DNA of 64,000 nt, from positions 1,488,001 through 1,552,000 of the forward strand of contig NZ_CP126084.1 in assembly GCF_030122845.1 (NCBI RefSeq), read 5' to 3'. This document shows positions 60,958-64,000 of the stretch, piece after piece. The stretch comes from Paenibacillus woosongensis (GTDB taxonomy: Bacteria; Bacillota; Bacilli; Paenibacillales; Paenibacillaceae). Numbering within the stretch: the first letter of the stretch is position 1; each line of letters begins with the position of its first letter. Below the pieces are notes generated by a model, which saw only the letters and a list, made by a program, of their open reading frames with translations, did not search any database and had not been told where the DNA came from. The position numbers and the translations under genes are program-made.

Positions 60958-62187
60958 ATGGAACTGAGGGCGCTGCGCAGCCGGCGCAAATCAACGTTCT
61001 GGGGTCAGATCATCCCTTACCTGCCTTATGTATTTCAAAGTGGAGTCGCGGTCGTGCTCCTCATATTGTGCATTGTATTCTCGGCATGGTACACATCATT
61101 CCTTCAGGCGCTGCCTCCGGACTTGCCCGTCCGCTGGATTATGCTGCTTCTGCTTGGGCCGCTGACGGTATATTCCGGGTTTCGAACCTATGTGCAGCCG
61201 GCGGATGTCGTTTTCCTGCTGCCGCAGGAATCGAAAATGCAGCAATACTTGTCTCCGGCGTATTTTAGCGGGGTAATTTACAAGCTGCTCGGACTCTTTC
61301 TGATCGCCGTTACGGCATGGCCGATGTATGCCAGAAGTGGGGAAGCTGCCGTTCCGTTATGGGCGCTGCTGCTCGTTCTGCTGCTCCTGAAGGTGCTAAG
61401 CGCCTACGGAGCCTGGCAGGAGATTCGAATTTCGACGTCCCGGGCCAGAATGGGCTATCGTCTGCTCCGCTGGTGCTTTATTCTGCTCATGCTTGCGGCG
61501 TGGATTTGGCTGCCCGAATGGTGGAAGAGCCTGCTGTTCATGCTGCTGCTGGGCGCGAATTATGTTCTTGCACTGCGTTTTCCGATGAAGCATGCTGTCG
61601 CTTGGGAGAACTTGATTGCTAACGAGAAGGCGGGAGCAGCCCGGACGATGACGATTCTCGGCTGGTTTGTGGAGATACCGGCGGAAGGACAGAAGGTCGT
61701 TCGCCGCCGCTGGCTTTCAATGGTGGGGAACCGGATTCCCTGGAAGCCGGGAACCTCGTATCGTTATTTGCTGACGAAGACCTTTGTCAGAAGTGAACTG
61801 CTAGGCATCGTCACCCGTTTAACGCTGCTGGGGCTGCTGATCGTATATTGGACGGGACACTCCTGGATCGGGGCAGCGGTTTACCTGTTTTTTATTTTCA
61901 TTATTGGCACACAGCTTTCCGCGCTTCGCTATGTCCACCGGGATTCTCCGGCTGCTTCCTATTATCCGATTATGCAAGGGGTAAGGATGAAGGAAGTGCT
62001 GCGGCTGATTACGCGGCTGCTGTTTGTTCTGGCGGTTATTCTATGGCTGCCTCTGCTCGCGGCTGCCGCAGGCTCCGGTTCAAGTCTGCTGATTACCTTA
62101 GGCGGACTGGTCGCTGGCGTGCTGCTTGTGCTGCTGCTTCGCGCGAACTGGACCCGGAAATGGAGCAGCCTGGAAGAGGATGAGTAG
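60958..62187 (+). CDS. ecsB: EcsB-type ABC transporter permease
   Basis: The 409-residue integral protein has about eight hydrophobic helices and the EcsB N-terminal pattern LRSRRKSTFWGQIIPYLPYV. The characteristic PADVVFLLPQESKMQQYLSP and GWFVEIPAEGQKVVRRRWLS stretches are present. It is the partner of EcsA and follows it by 3 bp. No EcsC gene is present. A palindromic terminator follows 28 bp downstream. Confidence 0.88.
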   Translation: MELRALRSRRKSTFWGQIIPYLPYVFQSGVAVVLLILCIVFSAWYTSFLQALPPDLPVRWIMLLLLGPLTVYSGFRTYVQPADVVFLLPQESKMQQYLSPAYFSGVIYKLLGLFLIAVTAWPMYARSGEAAVPLWALLLVLLLLKVLSAYGAWQEIRISTSRARMGYRLLRWCFILLMLAAWIWLPEWWKSLLFMLLLGANYVLALRFPMKHAVAWENLIANEKAGAARTMTILGWFVEIPAEGQKVVRRRWLSMVGNRIPWKPGTSYRYLLTKTFVRSELLGIVTRLTLLGLLIVYWTGHSWIGAAVYLFFIFIIGTQLSALRYVHRDSPAASYYPIMQGVRMKEVLRLITRLLFVLAVILWLPLLAAAAGSGSSLLITLGGLVAGVLLVLLLRANWTRKWSSLEEDE

Positions 62188-62215
62188 AAGCATTAAATAG
62201 GTTTCGCTTAACGGC

Positions 62216-62243
62216 AAAACGCCCTGCAGCTGCAGGGCGTTTT
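62216..62243. terminator. Perfect palindrome terminator between ecsB and yjcZ-like gene
   Basis: A 28-bp perfect palindrome with core GCCCTGCAGCTGCAGGGC and flanking AAAAC/GTTTT lies between convergent genes. The T-run on each strand makes it bidirectional. Confidence 0.85.
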
Positions 62244-62267
62244 GTATTCCATTCAAAGAGTCGTGGA

Positions 62268-62390
62268 TCAAAAAATAAAGGCACGGCTCACAATGACTAA
62301 CAAAATAAATAGTACGAGGATCACGCCTGTGCTGGTCCCAAATCCAAACCCGCCACAGCTGCCACAACCGCCTCTTACTCCGTCGCTCAT
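62268..62390 (-). CDS. YjcZ-family sporulation microprotein
   Basis: A 40-residue frame encodes MSDGVRGGCGSCGGFGFGTS followed by TGVILVLFILLVIVSRAF. The Gly/Cys-rich start and a single C-terminal transmembrane helix are the hallmark of YjcZ/YnzK-type small sporulation proteins of Bacillus and Paenibacillus. The start at 62390 follows AAAGGGG at 7 bases; an ATG at 62396 lies closer to that site. Its role in spores is unknown. It is small enough to be missed by gene finders. Confidence 0.82.
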   Translation of the reverse strand: MSDGVRGGCGSCGGFGFGTSTGVILVLFILLVIVSRAFIF

Positions 62391-62495
62391 ATACATTCCC
62401 CTTTCCACACTGACATGGTGTAAATGTCTACATCGTATTGTATGTCAGGGGGTCTTAGCATGCTTGGGCGATTGCGCAGATTTCAGAACATGATA

Positions 62496-63791
62496 TTAGC
62501 CTTTCAAGTCCAGTACGGCTTTGTAAATAATGTCGAACAGTTCTTCCAGGTTCTCTTCGGCAATGCAGGAGAAGGCGACGCGCAGATCGTGATCGCCAAG
62601 GGCGATAGTTCCGACGCCATATTCCTGAAGCAAGCGTTGACGAACCTCCTCTGCCTGAACCCCCTTCAGCTTAAGACACATGAAGTAGCCCGAGTTGAAC
62701 GGGTAGTATTCCCACACATCAGCGTACTTTTCGCTGTCGAGCAGCGATTTTACCTTGTTGGCGCGGCCTTTCATAATATGGAACTTCTCTTCCTTCTGCC
62801 CATCGAATTCCGGCGACTTCAGCGCATGAAGGATAAATGTTTGCGACGGGTGAGAGCAGCTCGAGACGGTGGCGCGGATAATGCCGAGCGTTTTCTGCTC
62901 CAGAGCCGCAAGAACCTCCCTGCTCTCTGCTGCAAAGGTGATGAAGCCAACACGGAATCCCCAGACGTATTCCTCTTTGGTGGCGCCGTCCACTTTTACC
63001 GGTAAAATGCGCGGGTGGAGTCCGGCAAGCTTGCCGAAGAGCGATTCGGACAGGGAGTCCTCAAAAAATAGCCCAAAGTAGGCGTCATCCGTAACGACCA
63101 CGACGTTGATGCCCGCTTCCGCTGCTTCCTGGATGGCGGCGACGATCTGTTCTCCTTCTTTGGCACCCGGCGTGTAGCCGGTCGGATTGTTCGGGAAATT
63201 AAGAACAACAACGGCTTTGCCTTTGTCTTTTTGCGCAAGAAGAGACTCGCGGAGACCCTCGCTGTTGAATTTCATATCGTCCGTGAACAGTGGATAGTTC
63301 ACGATGTCAGCATGACGGCGGATGCCGAAAGTCAGCTCATAGTTCTCCCAATTTTTGTCCGGATAAATCACGGCGTCCCCCTCATCAACGAACAGGTCCG
63401 CAACGATGCTAAGCCCATGCGTCAACGCATTGGTTACTACGGGATTGCCGAAGCTTTTGCCGTCCAGGGAAGGATTCTCGCGGATCATCTTCTCGCGCCA
63501 GACGCTCCTAAGCTCGGGTTTGCCGGCAGGGGGAGCGTAGGGGTACAAATCCTGCGGCTTATAGGCGGACAAGTTGTCCTGAATGACAGCAAGATGCATC
63601 GGGCCGCCGTTCTCCGTGGCAATTCCGATCGTGGCATTGAACTTCTTTGCAAGGCTGGAGGCTTCCGCAGATTGGCTGAGTATTCCTTCCTTCGGAAAAT
63701 AAATCTCCTTGCCCAGCGTGGACAACATATCGTATAAATGGGCGTTACCTGCTTTAAGACTTTCGTTCAACTGCTCCGCAAGTGGATTCAT
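62496..63791 (-). CDS. PLP-dependent class I/II aminotransferase
   Basis: The 431-residue enzyme is a fold-type I aminotransferase. NENPSLDGK-like N-terminus, VVTNALTHGLSIVADLFVDE, VVVLNFPNNPTGYTPGAKEG (NPTG motif) and VVTDDAYFGLFFED (Asp/Tyr contacting PLP) are visible. The PLP-binding Lys is probably in KVDGATKEEYVWGFRVGFIT near residue 267. The substrate is not clear; the family ranges from aromatic to alanine aminotransferases. The ATG follows GGAAGGATG. No operon partner is seen in the window. Confidence 0.88.
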   Translation of the reverse strand: MNPLAEQLNESLKAGNAHLYDMLSTLGKEIYFPKEGILSQSAEASSLAKKFNATIGIATENGGPMHLAVIQDNLSAYKPQDLYPYAPPAGKPELRSVWREKMIRENPSLDGKSFGNPVVTNALTHGLSIVADLFVDEGDAVIYPDKNWENYELTFGIRRHADIVNYPLFTDDMKFNSEGLRESLLAQKDKGKAVVVLNFPNNPTGYTPGAKEGEQIVAAIQEAAEAGINVVVVTDDAYFGLFFEDSLSESLFGKLAGLHPRILPVKVDGATKEEYVWGFRVGFITFAAESREVLAALEQKTLGIIRATVSSCSHPSQTFILHALKSPEFDGQKEEKFHIMKGRANKVKSLLDSEKYADVWEYYPFNSGYFMCLKLKGVQAEEVRQRLLQEYGVGTIALGDHDLRVAFSCIAEENLEELFDIIYKAVLDLKG

Positions 63792-63892
63792 TGCGTAATC
63801 ATCCTTCCGATCAGTTTGATATAATGGTTAGCTTCCGAATTTACTGCCTAACATTATATCACTTTGACTGTATGGAGTCGATGGATTTCATC

Positions 63893-64000
63893 TTAGCTCC
63901 CGGCATGATGAGGACAGTATTTATGCATCAGCTCTACGGTCTCCTCGTCTAACTCCCCGCCTCTCTTCTGAAGCCCTTGAAGAACATTGTCGAATTTATG
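63893..64000 (-). CDS. Partial CDS at window edge, C-terminus of unknown protein
   Basis: The minus strand is open from the edge to a TAA at 63893-63895. It ends with DEETVELMHKYCPHHAGS. Only 35 residues are visible. The HKYCPHH segment could coordinate a metal, but no family can be assigned. The gap to the aminotransferase start is about 100 bp. Confidence 0.45.
   Translation of the reverse strand, partial: HKFDNVLQGLQKRGGELDEETVELMHKYCPHHAGS

Overview
The window reads as chromosome of a Gram-positive, spore-forming soil or plant-associated bacterium, most likely Paenibacillus or a close relative. The evidence is strong AGGAGG-type ribosome sites, lipoprotein solute-binding proteins, several YesM/YesN-type regulators, an SLH-anchored subtilase, EcsAB, a YjcZ-type sporulation microprotein, frequent TTG/GTG starts and GC-rich codon use in the catabolic genes. 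No rRNA, tRNA, CRISPR array, complete insertion sequence or prophage is visible.

Layout. (1) 1-2.9 kb is AT-rich: a decayed end of a polymorphic toxin locus, with two broken toxin tails (one an HNH/EndoVII-like nuclease domain), a SMI1/KNR4 (YrhA-like) immunity protein and three uncharacterised small genes. (2) 3.0-4.3 kb is a divergent LysE-type exporter and XRE-cupin regulator sharing a palindromic intergenic region. (3) 4.4-25.2 kb is a pectin/galacturonate catabolic island. A minus-strand operon, uxaB-uxaA-uxaC-esterase-rhamnogalacturonan acetylesterase-sugar epimerase, lies beside a LacI-type regulator and an AraC-type membrane regulator. A plus-strand set holds two paralogous solute-binding lipoproteins, two ABC permeases, GH105, GH28 polygalacturonase, an alpha/beta hydrolase, a pectinesterase and a truncated GH43. 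(4) 25.3-41.9 kb is a glycosidase/transport island: GH2 beta-galactosidase, AraC regulator, GH27 alpha-galactosidase, a second AraC regulator carrying a hexanucleotide microsatellite, a five-gene operon (solute-binding protein, two permeases, YesM-like kinase, YesN-like regulator) and a divergent GH2 beta-mannosidase. (5) 42-48 kb holds an L,D-transpeptidase and a 1405-residue subtilase with three SLH repeats. (6) 48-64 kb is housekeeping and miscellaneous: a SUFU-domain protein, a decayed two-component pair, a GNAT-DinB fusion, a GH3 lipoprotein, a DUF1361 protein, a K+ channel-like protein, HisJ-type phosphatase with LysR, CheX, an SDR, a DEAD-box-type helicase, EcsAB, a YjcZ-like microprotein and an aminotransferase.

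How it fits together. The glycosidases and esterases of the pectin island carry no visible signal peptides. The inferred route is therefore import of pectin oligosaccharides by the lipoprotein/ABC system, then intracellular demethylation, deacetylation and cleavage to galacturonate, then UxaC, UxaB and UxaA to 2-keto-3-deoxygluconate. The KDG kinase and aldolase are not in the window. The alpha-galactosidase, beta-galactosidase and beta-mannosidase suggest that galactomannan or pectic galactan side chains are also used.

The least explained signals are a 176-bp dyad repeat with a diverged second copy about 10 kb away, a (DR)7-encoding microsatellite inside a regulator, shared operator-like sequences around the uxa operon and the AraC regulator, and a toxin graveyard that keeps intact immunity-type genes.
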